Below are positions 1-7,916 of a stretch of 23,782 bases of DNA, piece by piece. A model generated the notes under the pieces. That model did no database searches. It was given only the letters and a program-made list of their open reading frames with translations, and was not told the origin of the DNA. A program made the translations under genes and the position numbers. Within the stretch, counting starts at the first letter, position 1; the number at the start of each line of letters is the position of its first letter. The DNA is from DASPJQ01 sp035299065 (GTDB lineage Bacteria; Bacteroidota; Bacteroidia; Flavobacteriales_D; UBA2798): positions 1 through 23,782 of the forward strand of contig DATGXI010000030.1 of the NCBI GenBank assembly GCA_035299065.1, given 5' to 3'.

Positions 1-814
1 GGTGCCAAGCATTGATTTTAACAGGGAAAATGAGGTTGAATTTAACCTGCTTCCAAAAAACACGGCTATAAAACAGCCAACCATTACGGTTGATCCTAAT
101 TACAATCCGTTTAAATCAGCAAACGGCAATTCAATAAAACCGGTAAAAACCGAATGGGAAAAAAGCAACTGGGTTGACCAGGGTAAATTAATGCCATCAC
201 AGGAAGACATTGAGCCGCTTATTGAAAATGAATTGCTGAAAAAAGATCAGTTTGTCATTCCTGTATTTAAGGTTTTTGGGAAATATGTAATTGCTTCGTT
301 TGAGACCAAGGTGTTGTTTATTCACATAAGGCGCGCCATTGAACGGGTTTATTTTGAATACATGCAAAATGGGCAGGTGAAAACCGGCAATTCGCAGCAA
401 TTGATGTTCCCTGAATCATTGCAATTGTCGCCCGTGAAATTTGCCCTGTATACCGACCTGAAATCAGAGTTGGTGTCAAACGGGTTTGAAATAAATTACG
501 CAGGTGAAAATACAATCAATATAGCGGGAGTTCCTGCTATTTTAGGAACCGAAGCCCAGGGTGCTGTTTTACTGGAACAAATACTGGACGAAGCCGACAA
601 GTCAAATAACGGGTTGGCCATTAATGTAGTTGAAATTATACAGCGAAAGCTGGCTTACAATGTTTCGTTGCAAAAAGCAAAAAACATGAATACGGCCGAG
701 TTGCAGGAGCTGGTAGCCGATTTAATGCAAACATCGTTGCCAACCCACACACCAAACGGGTTGCAGGTGTTTTACAGTTCTTCATTGGATGAAATTGAAA
801 AGCGTTTAGGATAA
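1..814 (+). CDS. mutL: DNA mismatch repair protein MutL, C-terminal part (5' end outside window)
   Basis: This is the 3' part of mutL. The frame is open from the first bases, so the N-terminal ATPase is outside the window. What is visible is the end of the linker (VDPNYNPFK, about residues 30-38 of the visible part) and the C-terminal dimerisation domain (FGKYVIASFE near 92-101, ending SLDEIEKRLG). MutL couples MutS mismatch recognition to downstream strand removal. The positions that carry the endonuclease metal motifs in nicking MutL proteins look degenerate: IHIRRAIERV (107-116) where DQHAAHERI-like sequence is expected, AY at 218-219 where AC is expected, and TPNGLQV where CPHGRPT-like sequence is expected. 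The stop overlaps the next start by one base (TAATG, 812-816), suggesting translational coupling to the rhomboid gene. Family assignment is firm; loss of nicking activity is inference. Confidence 0.88.
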   Translation, partial: VPSIDFNRENEVEFNLLPKNTAIKQPTITVDPNYNPFKSANGNSIKPVKTEWEKSNWVDQGKLMPSQEDIEPLIENELLKKDQFVIPVFKVFGKYVIASFETKVLFIHIRRAIERVYFEYMQNGQVKTGNSQQLMFPESLQLSPVKFALYTDLKSELVSNGFEINYAGENTINIAGVPAILGTEAQGAVLLEQILDEADKSNNGLAINVVEIIQRKLAYNVSLQKAKNMNTAELQELVADLMQTSLPTHTPNGLQVFYSSSLDEIEKRLG

Positions 815-1503
815 TGTTAAGAGATTTTTTTGGAAATATACCAACGGTTGTAAAAAACCTACTGATCATAAATATTATCATGTTTATTGCTACAGTAGTG
901 TCAGAGAGGAATGGTAATTTCATGGCTGAATATTGCAGCGTGTTTTATTTTGACTCGCCTTTTTTTAAGCCATACCAGCTTGTAACACATATGTTCATGC
1001 ACGGGTCATTGGCGCATATTTTCTTCAATATGTTTGCCCTGGCAAGTTTTGGTTCGCTGCTTGAGCGCATGTGGGGGCCAAAACGTTTTTTACTATTCTA
1101 CCTGATTACAGGTTTTGGTGCAATCATTTTGCACCAATTGGTGATGATGTATGAAGTGTACAATTTAACTGGCGATGTTATGCCGCTTGTGGATGGAAGG
1201 TTGCCGAATATTGGACGCGTGTTTGAAATATATGGTACACCTACGGTTGGTGCTTCAGGTGCAATTTATGGTGTGATTATTGCCTTTGGTATGTTGTTCC
1301 CAAATACTGAATTAATGTTATTGTTTTTTCCGGTTCCCATCAAGGCAAAATACCTTATACCATTTATGATTTTACTGGAATTGTTCCTGGGAGTAAATAA
1401 TTTTGAATGGGACAACATTGCGCACTTTGCCCACTTAGGTGGTGCTCTTTTTGGATTTATACTGGTCAAATTGTGGCAACGGGACAGGAGCAATTTTTAT
1501 TAA
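814..1503 (+). CDS. Rhomboid family intramembrane serine protease (first of two)
   Basis: This is a 229-residue integral membrane protein with the rhomboid signature. HGSLAHIFFN supplies H63, H68 and N72. GASG holds the probable nucleophile S148, and AHLGG holds the partner H207. Rhomboids cleave membrane-spanning helices inside the lipid bilayer. About six hydrophobic segments are visible (approximately 14-30, 64-82, 91-112, 144-166, 177-194 and 203-221). All catalytic residues are present, so it is probably active; the substrate is unknown. The ATG overlaps the mutL stop by one base, and a second rhomboid follows after 27 AT-rich bases. A mutL-rhomboid-rhomboid-nuclease-fold order is familiar from Bacteroidota. 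It has no large extra domain. Confidence 0.93.
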   Translation: MLRDFFGNIPTVVKNLLIINIIMFIATVVSERNGNFMAEYCSVFYFDSPFFKPYQLVTHMFMHGSLAHIFFNMFALASFGSLLERMWGPKRFLLFYLITGFGAIILHQLVMMYEVYNLTGDVMPLVDGRLPNIGRVFEIYGTPTVGASGAIYGVIIAFGMLFPNTELMLLFFPVPIKAKYLIPFMILLELFLGVNNFEWDNIAHFAHLGGALFGFILVKLWQRDRSNFY

Positions 1504-1530
1504 ATCTAAAATTTTAAATCTTAAATCCCC

Positions 1531-2439
1531 TTGTCAATAAGCAACGACATAAAACAACCATTCAGAAGCGGAAATTTGCTTGTGCAATTAATTATTGTCA
1601 ATGTTGCTGTATTTCTTATTCTGAATATTTTCAGGATTGTTTATTTTGCGCAGGGATATTCAGGCGTAATGCTTGACGGTATATGGCAGTACAATGTAGG
1701 GCGTTGGGTTGACATGCCTACGCGTTTTGAAGATTTTATTTATACGCCCTGGACCATTTTCACCTATATGTTTGCCCACGTTTCGGTTGGTCACCTTTTC
1801 TTTAACATGCTTATTCTTTATTTTTCGGGCAATTTCCTTAACAGGTTAATAGGCGAAAGCAAGTTACTAACCATTTATATTTATGGCGGACTTGTAGGTG
1901 GAGCACTTTCTATTTTATTTCACTCAACTGTACCGGTCTTGTATCGTGAGGCGGCACCGCTCATTGGCGCATCGGGCAGTATAATGGCCGTAGTTATTGC
2001 CACCGTAACACAAGCTCCAAGGGCACGGGTACTTTTGTTTTTCCTTTTTGAAATTGAATTGATTTACCTTGGCCTGGCGTACCTGGTAATTGATTTGATA
2101 GGAATAACGTATACAGATGGAATTGGCCATATTTGCCATTTGGGTGGAGCGTTAACCGGTTTTTTGTTTATCAGGCTTATGCAATCAGGCCGCGATTTAT
2201 CACGCACATTCAACAAGCTATTTTACGGTATAACCAGAATGTTCAAATCCAAAAAACCAAAAATGACGGTTATAAAAAATTCAGGATTGCCAAAAGGTCC
2301 GTTTGCGCCCCAAAATGAATCAAAAGCCGAAGTACAGGAACGCATTGATATTATTTTAGATAAAATTTCCAGGTCAGGTTATGAAAGTCTTTCCAAGCAG
2401 GAGAAAGATTATTTGTTCAGGCACGGGAAGGATGTATAG
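1531..2439 (+). CDS. Rhomboid family intramembrane serine protease with C-terminal cytosolic tail (second of two)
   Basis: This 302-residue rhomboid has H83, H88 and N92 in AHVSVGHLFFN, the nucleophile S148 in GASGS, and H203 in CHLGG, so the dyad is intact. Unlike the neighbour it carries a charged tail of about 80 residues (220-302) ending LSKQEKDYLFRHGKDV, a short helical module often found at the end of Bacteroidota rhomboids. The start is TTG at 1531. An in-frame stop lies at 1522-1524 and the next in-frame ATG would remove about 46 residues including the first membrane helix, so TTG is the sensible choice. The second gene is only about as similar to the first as family members generally are, suggesting distinct substrates rather than a fresh duplication. 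Confidence 0.92.
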   Translation: MSISNDIKQPFRSGNLLVQLIIVNVAVFLILNIFRIVYFAQGYSGVMLDGIWQYNVGRWVDMPTRFEDFIYTPWTIFTYMFAHVSVGHLFFNMLILYFSGNFLNRLIGESKLLTIYIYGGLVGGALSILFHSTVPVLYREAAPLIGASGSIMAVVIATVTQAPRARVLLFFLFEIELIYLGLAYLVIDLIGITYTDGIGHICHLGGALTGFLFIRLMQSGRDLSRTFNKLFYGITRMFKSKKPKMTVIKNSGLPKGPFAPQNESKAEVQERIDIILDKISRSGYESLSKQEKDYLFRHGKDV

Positions 2440-2444
2440 TAACC

Positions 2445-3533
2445 ATGTTTATTGTTAACCGAATTATTTTATTGCTTAACTGGCTGGCCATTGTTTTTCT
2501 TTTGGTGGCTTGTGTAAGCCCGTGGGTAAACCCCGAATCATTTACCATTCCCGCTTTTTTCGGCCTTGCTTTTCCGTTTATTTTTCTTGCCAATGTTTTG
2601 TGTCTTGTATGGTGGCTCATCTTTAAAAAATTCAGAATGCTGTATTCAGGAATTGTACTGGTCCTGACATTTTCCTATTGGAACCGGAGTTTTAATGTTT
2701 ACGGCAGTGCTGCCCCTGCTCCTGAAGGAAGTGAATCCTCAAAAATCATGAGCTACAACGTGCGTTTGTTTGATTTGTATAACTGGATTGATAACAATAA
2801 AACCAAAAAAAAAATATTCGATTTTTTAAAGGAACAAAACGCTGACATTTATTGTTTCCAGGAGTTTTTTCACCAGGATGCACCAAGTCCTTTTGTAACG
2901 CGCGATTCACTTACCAAAATACTAAAAGCAAATCATTTTGTAGAAGGGTACACGCATAAGTTAATACAACGTCAACATTTTGGGTTGGCTATTTTTTCAG
3001 TTTATCCTGTTATTGCCAGTGGCGAAATAAAATTTGAAAACGATCCAAACAACAATGCCGTGTGGGCCGACTTAAAGCGAAAAACAGATACCATTCGCGT
3101 GTATAACGTGCATTTATCGTCACTGCGTTTTCAAAAATCCGATTATGAAGCCATTGGGCAGGAACCGGGTCCCGGCCAAAAAAGACGCTCATCGGCCGAG
3201 CAACAAATACTTTCGCGCATAAAAAATGCATTTATAAAACGCGTATCGCAAACCAACACTGTACTTGATCATGTAAAAACATCGCCTTATAAAAACCTGG
3301 TGTGTGGCGACTTTAACGACACGCCTGTTTCGTATTGTTACGGTCAGTTCTCGTCCATACTCAACGATGCGTTTGCATCATCGGGCAGTGGATGGGGTGC
3401 CACCTATACGGGCCGCTTGCCGCTCTTACGTATTGATTACATTTGGTATTCTGATAAGCTGAATGCAAGTGGTTTTAAAACCCACGATATAAACCTGAGC
3501 GACCATTATCCCATTTCCTGCACGGTTTATTAA
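2445..3533 (+). CDS. Membrane-anchored endonuclease/exonuclease/phosphatase family protein
   Basis: This is a 362-residue protein. Residues 1-80 form two or three hydrophobic helices (about 5-25, 36-60 and 66-80), followed by a metal-dependent hydrolase domain of the DNase I/exonuclease III/inositol phosphatase fold. Visible active-site motifs are SYNVR (N105), CFQEF (E140), NVHLSS (H223), CGDFND (D289, N291), RIDY (D331) and SDHYP (D353, H354). All expected catalytic residues are present, so it should be an active phosphodiesterase or phosphatase. The membrane anchor suggests a target at the envelope, but the fold does not reveal whether that is nucleic acid or lipid phosphate. It starts 5 bp after the second rhomboid and closes the mutL unit. 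A small dyad at 3550-3567 follows but lacks a T-tract. Confidence 0.88.
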   Translation: MFIVNRIILLLNWLAIVFLLVACVSPWVNPESFTIPAFFGLAFPFIFLANVLCLVWWLIFKKFRMLYSGIVLVLTFSYWNRSFNVYGSAAPAPEGSESSKIMSYNVRLFDLYNWIDNNKTKKKIFDFLKEQNADIYCFQEFFHQDAPSPFVTRDSLTKILKANHFVEGYTHKLIQRQHFGLAIFSVYPVIASGEIKFENDPNNNAVWADLKRKTDTIRVYNVHLSSLRFQKSDYEAIGQEPGPGQKRRSSAEQQILSRIKNAFIKRVSQTNTVLDHVKTSPYKNLVCGDFNDTPVSYCYGQFSSILNDAFASSGSGWGATYTGRLPLLRIDYIWYSDKLNASGFKTHDINLSDHYPISCTVY

Positions 3534-3692
3534 TTCTTTCTTAACATTATTGTGAGCATTTTCACAAGCTAATTGCCATTGAATCAGCTAAGCAGGCATT
3601 GGTTTTGATTTATATACCCATGCTTTCTAACTAATTAACTGAAATCCTTCAATTTACTTGGCTGGTATATAGTTAATCCGCCTAAATAACAC

Positions 3693-3700
3693 TACCTTTG
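3693..3700 (+). promoter_or_regulatory. Bacteroidota-type -7 promoter element for typA
   Basis: TACCTTTG matches the Bacteroidota -7 consensus TAnnTTTG and lies 16 bases before the typA ATG. No clear -33 TTG-type box is seen at the usual distance. If used, transcription would start near 3704 and give a leader of only about 13 bases. Confidence 0.55.
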
Positions 3701-3716
3701 CAACTTTTTAAAGGAT

Positions 3717-5528
3717 ATGTTAAAGATCAGGAATATTGCGATTATTGCGCACGTTGACCACGGGAAAACAACACTGGTAGATAAAATGCTACTGGTTGGT
3801 AAATTATTTAAAGACCACGAGACTCCTGGCGAGTTGATCATGGACAGCAATGACCTTGAACGTGAACGCGGAATTACCATTCTTGCAAAAAACGTTTCGG
3901 TACGTTACAAGGATTATAAAATCAACATTATTGATACCCCGGGCCATGCCGACTTTGGCGGTGAAGTAGAGCGTGTATTGAACATGGCTGACGGTGTGCT
4001 TTTGCTTTGCGATGCATTTGAAGGCCCTATGCCACAAACGCGTTTTGTATTGGGTAAAGCCATTCAAATGGGTAAAAAACCAATTGTGGTTATCAATAAA
4101 GTTGACAAGGAAAACTGTACACCTGATGAGGCACATGAAAAAGTGTTTGATTTGATGTTCCAGTTGGATGCCAACGAAGACCAGTTGAATTTCCCAACCA
4201 TCTACGGTTCGGCCAAGCAAGGCTGGATGAGTACTGACTGGAGGAAAAAAACAGAAGATATTCATGCGCTTTTTGAAAGCATCATTGAAAATATTCCAGA
4301 GCCAAAAGTTTCAGAAGGAACACCTCAGTTATTAATTACTTCGCTTGACTTTTCGTCATACATTGGCCGTATAGCCATTGGTCGTTTACAACGTGGTGAA
4401 TTAAAAGCGGGTCAAAATATTTCGTTGGTAAAGCGTGATGGCACCATAAAAAAACAAAAACTAAAAGACCTTTTGCTTTTTGAAGGATTTGGTAAAGAAA
4501 AAGTAGAGAGCGTTAAGGCCGGAGAAATTTGTGCCATAGTTGGTCTTGAGAATTTTGAAATTGGCGATACCATTGCCGATTACGAAAATCCTGAGGCATT
4601 GCCAACAATTGCCATTGATGAACCTACCATTAGCATGGTGTTTACCATTAACAACTCACCGTTCTTTGGTAAAGAAGGAAAATTTGTAACCTCGCGCCAC
4701 ATTCGTGAACGTTTAGACCGTGAGCTTGAAAAAAACCTTGCATTACGCGTAACCGACACCGGTTCTCCAGATTCATTCAACGTACACGGTCGTGGTATTC
4801 TTCACTTGTCGGTTTTAATTGAAACCATGCGCAGGGAAGGGTATGAATTACAGATTGGACAACCACAGGTAATTTTAAGGGAAATTGACGGTGCTAAATG
4901 TGAGCCGGTTGAAGAATTGACTATAGATATACCGGAAGAATATTCAGGTAAAGCCATTGAAATGGTGAACCAGCGCAAAGGCGAAATGGTAAGCATGAAT
5001 CCAAAAGGAAACAGGATGATTCTTGAATTCATCATTCCATCGCGCGGTATTATTGGTTTGCGTAATACATTATTAACCCAGTCGGCAGGAGAAGCTATTG
5101 TAACACATCGTTTTAAAGAATATCAACCCATTAAAGGCGAGATCCAGGGCCGTATTAACGGTTGTCTTATTGCAAAAGGTGGCGGAAAAGCGTTGGGATA
5201 TTCGGTTGATAAATTACAAGACAGGGGTATTTTCTTTATTGAAGTAAATGAAGACGTGTACGAAGGCCAGGTAATTGGTGAACACATTAAACCGGGTGAC
5301 CTGGTGGTGAACATTACCGAGGGTAAAAAATTAACCAACGTACGTGCATCAGGATCTGACGAGAAAATGCGCATTGCCCCTCCGCGTAAGTTTTCACTTG
5401 AAGAGGCATTGGAGTATGTTGGAGACGATGAATATGTTGAGGTAACCCCTAAAAGCATTCGCCTTCGTAAAATGATACTTAACGAAAGTGATCGTAAACG
5501 TTTCGCCAATAAGGCGTTGCAGTTTTAG
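3717..5528 (+). CDS. typA: Ribosome-associated translational GTPase TypA/BipA
   Basis: This 603-residue protein is the usual length for TypA/BipA, an EF-G-like GTPase that binds the ribosome and supports growth and 50S assembly under stress, especially cold. The G motifs are complete: AHVDHGKTTL (11-20), RGITI (51-55), DTPGH (73-77), NKVD (127-130) and SAKQG (165-169). Domain II, domain III/V-like regions and the TypA-specific C-terminus follow, including SRGIIGLRNTLLT and the KPGDLVVNITEGKKLTNVRASG region. It ends NKALQF. A TAnnTTTG element lies just upstream and a strong intrinsic terminator just downstream, so it is probably a single-gene unit. Nothing abnormal was seen. Confidence 0.97.
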   Translation: MLKIRNIAIIAHVDHGKTTLVDKMLLVGKLFKDHETPGELIMDSNDLERERGITILAKNVSVRYKDYKINIIDTPGHADFGGEVERVLNMADGVLLLCDAFEGPMPQTRFVLGKAIQMGKKPIVVINKVDKENCTPDEAHEKVFDLMFQLDANEDQLNFPTIYGSAKQGWMSTDWRKKTEDIHALFESIIENIPEPKVSEGTPQLLITSLDFSSYIGRIAIGRLQRGELKAGQNISLVKRDGTIKKQKLKDLLLFEGFGKEKVESVKAGEICAIVGLENFEIGDTIADYENPEALPTIAIDEPTISMVFTINNSPFFGKEGKFVTSRHIRERLDRELEKNLALRVTDTGSPDSFNVHGRGILHLSVLIETMRREGYELQIGQPQVILREIDGAKCEPVEELTIDIPEEYSGKAIEMVNQRKGEMVSMNPKGNRMILEFIIPSRGIIGLRNTLLTQSAGEAIVTHRFKEYQPIKGEIQGRINGCLIAKGGGKALGYSVDKLQDRGIFFIEVNEDVYEGQVIGEHIKPGDLVVNITEGKKLTNVRASGSDEKMRIAPPRKFSLEEALEYVGDDEYVEVTPKSIRLRKMILNESDRKRFANKALQF

Positions 5529-5558
5529 GTCTTGAATTTTAAATTTTAAATTCTTAAT

Positions 5559-5592
5559 AAATCCCTCGGTAATGCTGGGGGATTTTTTTTAT
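5559..5592 (+). terminator. Rho-independent terminator of typA
   Basis: AAATCCCTC (5559-5567) pairs with GGGGGATTT (5577-5585), with one T-G wobble and the loop GGTAATGCT. The stem runs straight into a T-tract (5583-5590). It lies 30 bp after the typA stop. Confidence 0.9.
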
Positions 5593-5603
5593 TTTAGGGC
5601 AAT

Positions 5604-5621
5604 ACCAGCAAACACCAGCAA
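5604..5621 (+). repeat. Short direct repeat upstream of the HU/SPOR gene
   Basis: ACCAGCAA occurs at 5604-5611 and again at 5614-5621, a 10-bp period of one helical turn, immediately before the ATG at 5624. It could be a regulator site or chance; no partner is known. Confidence 0.4.
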
Positions 5622-5623
5622 CT

Positions 5624-6955
5624 ATGCGTAAGGATTATTTCGATGAGATTTTTAAATCATCAAAAACCGTAATTATTCCGGGACTTGGTTCATTTACCAA
5701 AAATGAATCAGATGGAAAAATAAGCTTTAACCCTTATTTAAAATTCAACGATGGGTTTTTGGCAGGGTTTATTGCAAAAAAGCAAGGCGTTACCATTGAC
5801 GATGCCGGTAAATCAATTGCCGAAAGCGTTGATAAAATAAATGCAGCCCTTGGCGAAAAAGGTGAAGCCCTTGTACTTGGCCTTGGTGTTTTGAAAAAAG
5901 GTGCTGATGGCAAAGTTTCATTCATCACTGATCAGTCAGGTGATTCAAAAACGCCTGTTGAGCAAAAAAAGGAAATTCCTCCTGTTGCAAAGGTGCCAGA
6001 AAAACCAGTTGTAGCTCCCCCTAAGGAAGAACCTAAAAAAGAAGAACCAAAGACGGAAATACCCCCTGTTGTAAAAGCGCCTGAGCCACCTAAAGTGGAG
6101 GCCATAAAACCAATAGAAGACCTTAAAAAAGAGAAGCTGAATCAACCAAAAATTGACAACCCGCAAAGTGGAAAAGAAATTCCTCCTGCAGTACCGGGTG
6201 ACATGAAGGTTACAGCACCTATATTAACAACACTTGAAGATCCAGGTAAAAAGGATAAGAAGCAATTAAAAGAAGAGGCCGCCAGGCAGAAGGAAGAGGC
6301 AAAAGAATTAGCAAAGAAACAGAAGGAAGAAGCCGCAAAGCAAAAAGAAGAAGCGAAAAAAGCGGCTAAGGCAGCAAAACCACCTAAAGAGAAAAAGGAA
6401 CGTAAGAAAAGGCGGGTACCGGTATGGTTTATTGTTTTTCTTGTGCTTGTTGCAGGAGGCGGAACATTTACTGCCCTTAAATGGGATATGGTAAAAGGCT
6501 GGTTAGGCATTGATAAGTCACACGACAAAACCGTTCACGAAAACCTTGCCAAAAACGATGAGAAAATAAAAGACAAAGCCGAACCTGTTGTTGTGGATGA
6601 TTCAACCGCAGTTGATACAACGGTTGTTGAAGAACCAGTGGTGAAAGAAGAACCGGTGAAGGAAAAACCCGTTAAAGAAAAACCTGTAAAAGAAAAACCT
6701 GTAAAAACAGTCCCGGTTGTAAATACACCAACAGGAAACTTTCATGTTATTTGCGGAAACTTCTCAAGTGAGTCGAATGCCAATAAAATGGTGGAAAAAT
6801 TAAATGCCGAAGGTAACCAGGCTATGAATTTGGGTAACCGTGGTGGGTTTTACATGGTGAGCGCAGGAAGTTTTTCAACCATGGAAGAAGCCAATTCAAA
6901 ACGCCAGGCATTAAGCGCAACGCACCCCAAGGCGTATATTTATAACGGACTCTAA
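5624..6955 (+). CDS. HU-CCDC81-like/SPOR domain envelope protein
   Basis: This is a 443-residue three-part protein. Residues 1-102 resemble the bacterial HU-CCDC81 domains (VIIPGLGSFTKNE, ISFNPYLKFNDG, then VLGLGVLKKG). Residues 103-265 are a long Lys/Glu/Pro/Ala linker with a probable charged helix at 208-262 (KQKEEAAKQKEEAKK). A single membrane helix at about 266-287 (VPVWFIVFLVLVAGGG) precedes a Val/Glu/Pro/Lys spacer with VKEKP repeats and a SPOR domain (371-441: FHVICGNFSSESNA ... GFYMVSAGSFSTMEEA). SPOR domains bind denuded peptidoglycan at division sites. The predicted topology puts the HU-like domain in the cytoplasm and SPOR in the periplasm, as expected for a protein linking a cytoplasmic partner to septal wall. 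Such fusions are known in Bacteroidota; whether the HU-like part binds DNA is not known. Confidence 0.88.
   Translation: MRKDYFDEIFKSSKTVIIPGLGSFTKNESDGKISFNPYLKFNDGFLAGFIAKKQGVTIDDAGKSIAESVDKINAALGEKGEALVLGLGVLKKGADGKVSFITDQSGDSKTPVEQKKEIPPVAKVPEKPVVAPPKEEPKKEEPKTEIPPVVKAPEPPKVEAIKPIEDLKKEKLNQPKIDNPQSGKEIPPAVPGDMKVTAPILTTLEDPGKKDKKQLKEEAARQKEEAKELAKKQKEEAAKQKEEAKKAAKAAKPPKEKKERKKRRVPVWFIVFLVLVAGGGTFTALKWDMVKGWLGIDKSHDKTVHENLAKNDEKIKDKAEPVVVDDSTAVDTTVVEEPVVKEEPVKEKPVKEKPVKEKPVKTVPVVNTPTGNFHVICGNFSSESNANKMVEKLNAEGNQAMNLGNRGGFYMVSAGSFSTMEEANSKRQALSATHPKAYIYNGL
6653..6712 (+). repeat. 15-bp tandem coding repeat (PVKEK units)
   Basis: Four successive 15-bp units lie at 6653-6667, 6668-6682, 6683-6697 and 6698-6712 (the last degenerate). 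They encode PVKEK-type pentapeptides between the membrane helix and the SPOR domain. Copy number could vary between strains and change the periplasmic spacer length. Confidence 0.8.
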
Positions 6956-6972
6956 TCTTTTACCCTTGTTGA

Positions 6973-7012
6973 TTTATAGCCTTCATAGTTTTATTTTTAG
7001 CGTAGCTATAAA
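6973..7012. repeat. Inverted repeat upstream of the binding-protein-like gene
   Basis: TTTATAGC (6973-6980) and GCTATAAA (7005-7012) are perfect inverted copies 24 bases apart. They lie just upstream of the predicted promoter at 7044-7051. There is no T-tract of the normal kind after the second arm, so an operator is as likely as a terminator for the preceding gene. Confidence 0.45.
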
Positions 7013-7043
7013 CTTTGTTTCAAATTTCTGACTTGAAAAAGAC

Positions 7044-7051
7044 TAACTTTG
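7044..7051 (+). promoter_or_regulatory. -7 promoter element very close to the start codon
   Basis: TAACTTTG fits TAnnTTTG and ends only 6 bases before the ATG at 7058, predicting an mRNA with almost no leader. The 10-mer AACTTTGTTT at 7045-7054 is repeated exactly at 7011-7020. Confidence 0.55.
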
Positions 7052-7057
7052 TTTTGA

Positions 7058-7915
7058 ATGCATAACAAGCTTATCATAGGAGGAGTTGATGAAGCGTTTA
7101 ACGTTCCATTTAAACGCGTACTTCAGCGTAAACCTGAACTTGCAAAAGGTGTTGAGTTTGAGTGGCAGGATTTTGGTGGAGGAACCGGACAAATTATGCG
7201 CGCCTTAAATGCCAACGAAATACAGGTTGCAACGGTACTTACTGAAGGCGTTGTTTCTGATATCTATAAAAACAATCAATCACGCATATTTTCTTCGTAT
7301 GTAATAAGCCCGTTAGAGTGGGGCGTACACGCACACGAAGAAAGTCCGCTTGAAAAAGTGAGTGACATTCAGGATTCGGTAATTGCCATCAGTAAATTTG
7401 GTTCAGGCTCCCACCTCATGGCCATATTAAACGCTTATGAAAACCGTTGGGATGTGCATGGGTTAAAATTTAAAGAAATTAATAACCTTACCGGTGGATT
7501 AAACGCGTTAAAAAACAAAGAAGCCGATGTTTTCTTTTGGGAAAAACACACCACGCGTTCGTATTTAAAATCAAATAAATTAAAGTACATCGGGTCATTT
7601 TCGGGCCCCTGGGGTGCATTTGTGGTTGCTGTTAACAATAAACTGGATGCCGAAGACTTAAAAAATCTTACATTATTGCTTAACCTGGTTTTGGAAGAAG
7701 CATCCAATTTTAAATTATCTCACTTATCAGCTCCGTCCATTACGCGTTTCAATAACATGGATCTTCCTACGGCCCAGTCATGGCTAAAATCCACGCGTTT
7801 TGCCTCGGCAGTTGGACACAATCAACTGGAGGTGTTAAAAGTAAAGGAGATCCTGTTCCGTTCAGAAATTCTACAGGAACATTCGCATAACGAAGCAGAA
7901 TTTTTTGTTTCATAA
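7058..7915 (+). CDS. Soluble periplasmic-binding-protein-fold protein (Ca3427-like)
   Basis: This is a 285-residue protein with no signal peptide. It opens LIIGGVDEAFNVPF, continues FEWQDFGGGTGQIMRALNANEIQVATVLTEG, then SVIAISKFGSGSHLMAILNA, and has LTGGLNALKNKEADVFFWEK and YIGSFSGPWGAFVVAVN. This is the layout of type 2 periplasmic-binding-protein folds of the NMT1/ThiY-like class, and most resembles the cytosolic Ca3427-type proteins shared by bacteria and fungi. Those lack an export signal and are not tied to a transporter; their ligand is not established. No ABC permease or ATPase is nearby. It is followed after 1 bp by an exported propeller-like protein. The fold class is fairly sure; the ligand and role are unknown. 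Confidence 0.7.
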   Translation: MHNKLIIGGVDEAFNVPFKRVLQRKPELAKGVEFEWQDFGGGTGQIMRALNANEIQVATVLTEGVVSDIYKNNQSRIFSSYVISPLEWGVHAHEESPLEKVSDIQDSVIAISKFGSGSHLMAILNAYENRWDVHGLKFKEINNLTGGLNALKNKEADVFFWEKHTTRSYLKSNKLKYIGSFSGPWGAFVVAVNNKLDAEDLKNLTLLLNLVLEEASNFKLSHLSAPSITRFNNMDLPTAQSWLKSTRFASAVGHNQLEVLKVKEILFRSEILQEHSHNEAEFFVS

Positions 7916-7916
7916 T

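Noticed and set aside
3550..3567. Hairpin TTGTGA/TCACAA as terminator of the mutL unit
   Set aside because: The stem is only 6 bp and AT-rich, with no following T-tract.
3804..4265. 153-codon minus-strand frame inside typA
   Set aside because: It lies wholly antisense to a highly conserved GTPase gene and its translation shows no domain features.
5123..5509. 128-codon minus-strand frame in the typA 3' region
   Set aside because: It is a Ser-rich shadow of the conserved TypA C-terminus with no independent support.
6142..6528. 128-codon minus-strand frame opposite the HU/SPOR gene
   Set aside because: It is Ser/Phe/Ala-rich antisense of Lys/Glu-rich coding sequence; composition explains the open frame.
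7058..7915. ABC-transporter or menaquinone (MqnA/MqnD) enzyme assignment for the binding-protein-like gene
   Set aside because: No transporter genes or other menaquinone genes are nearby, there is no export signal, and the visible motifs fit Ca3427-like proteins better.
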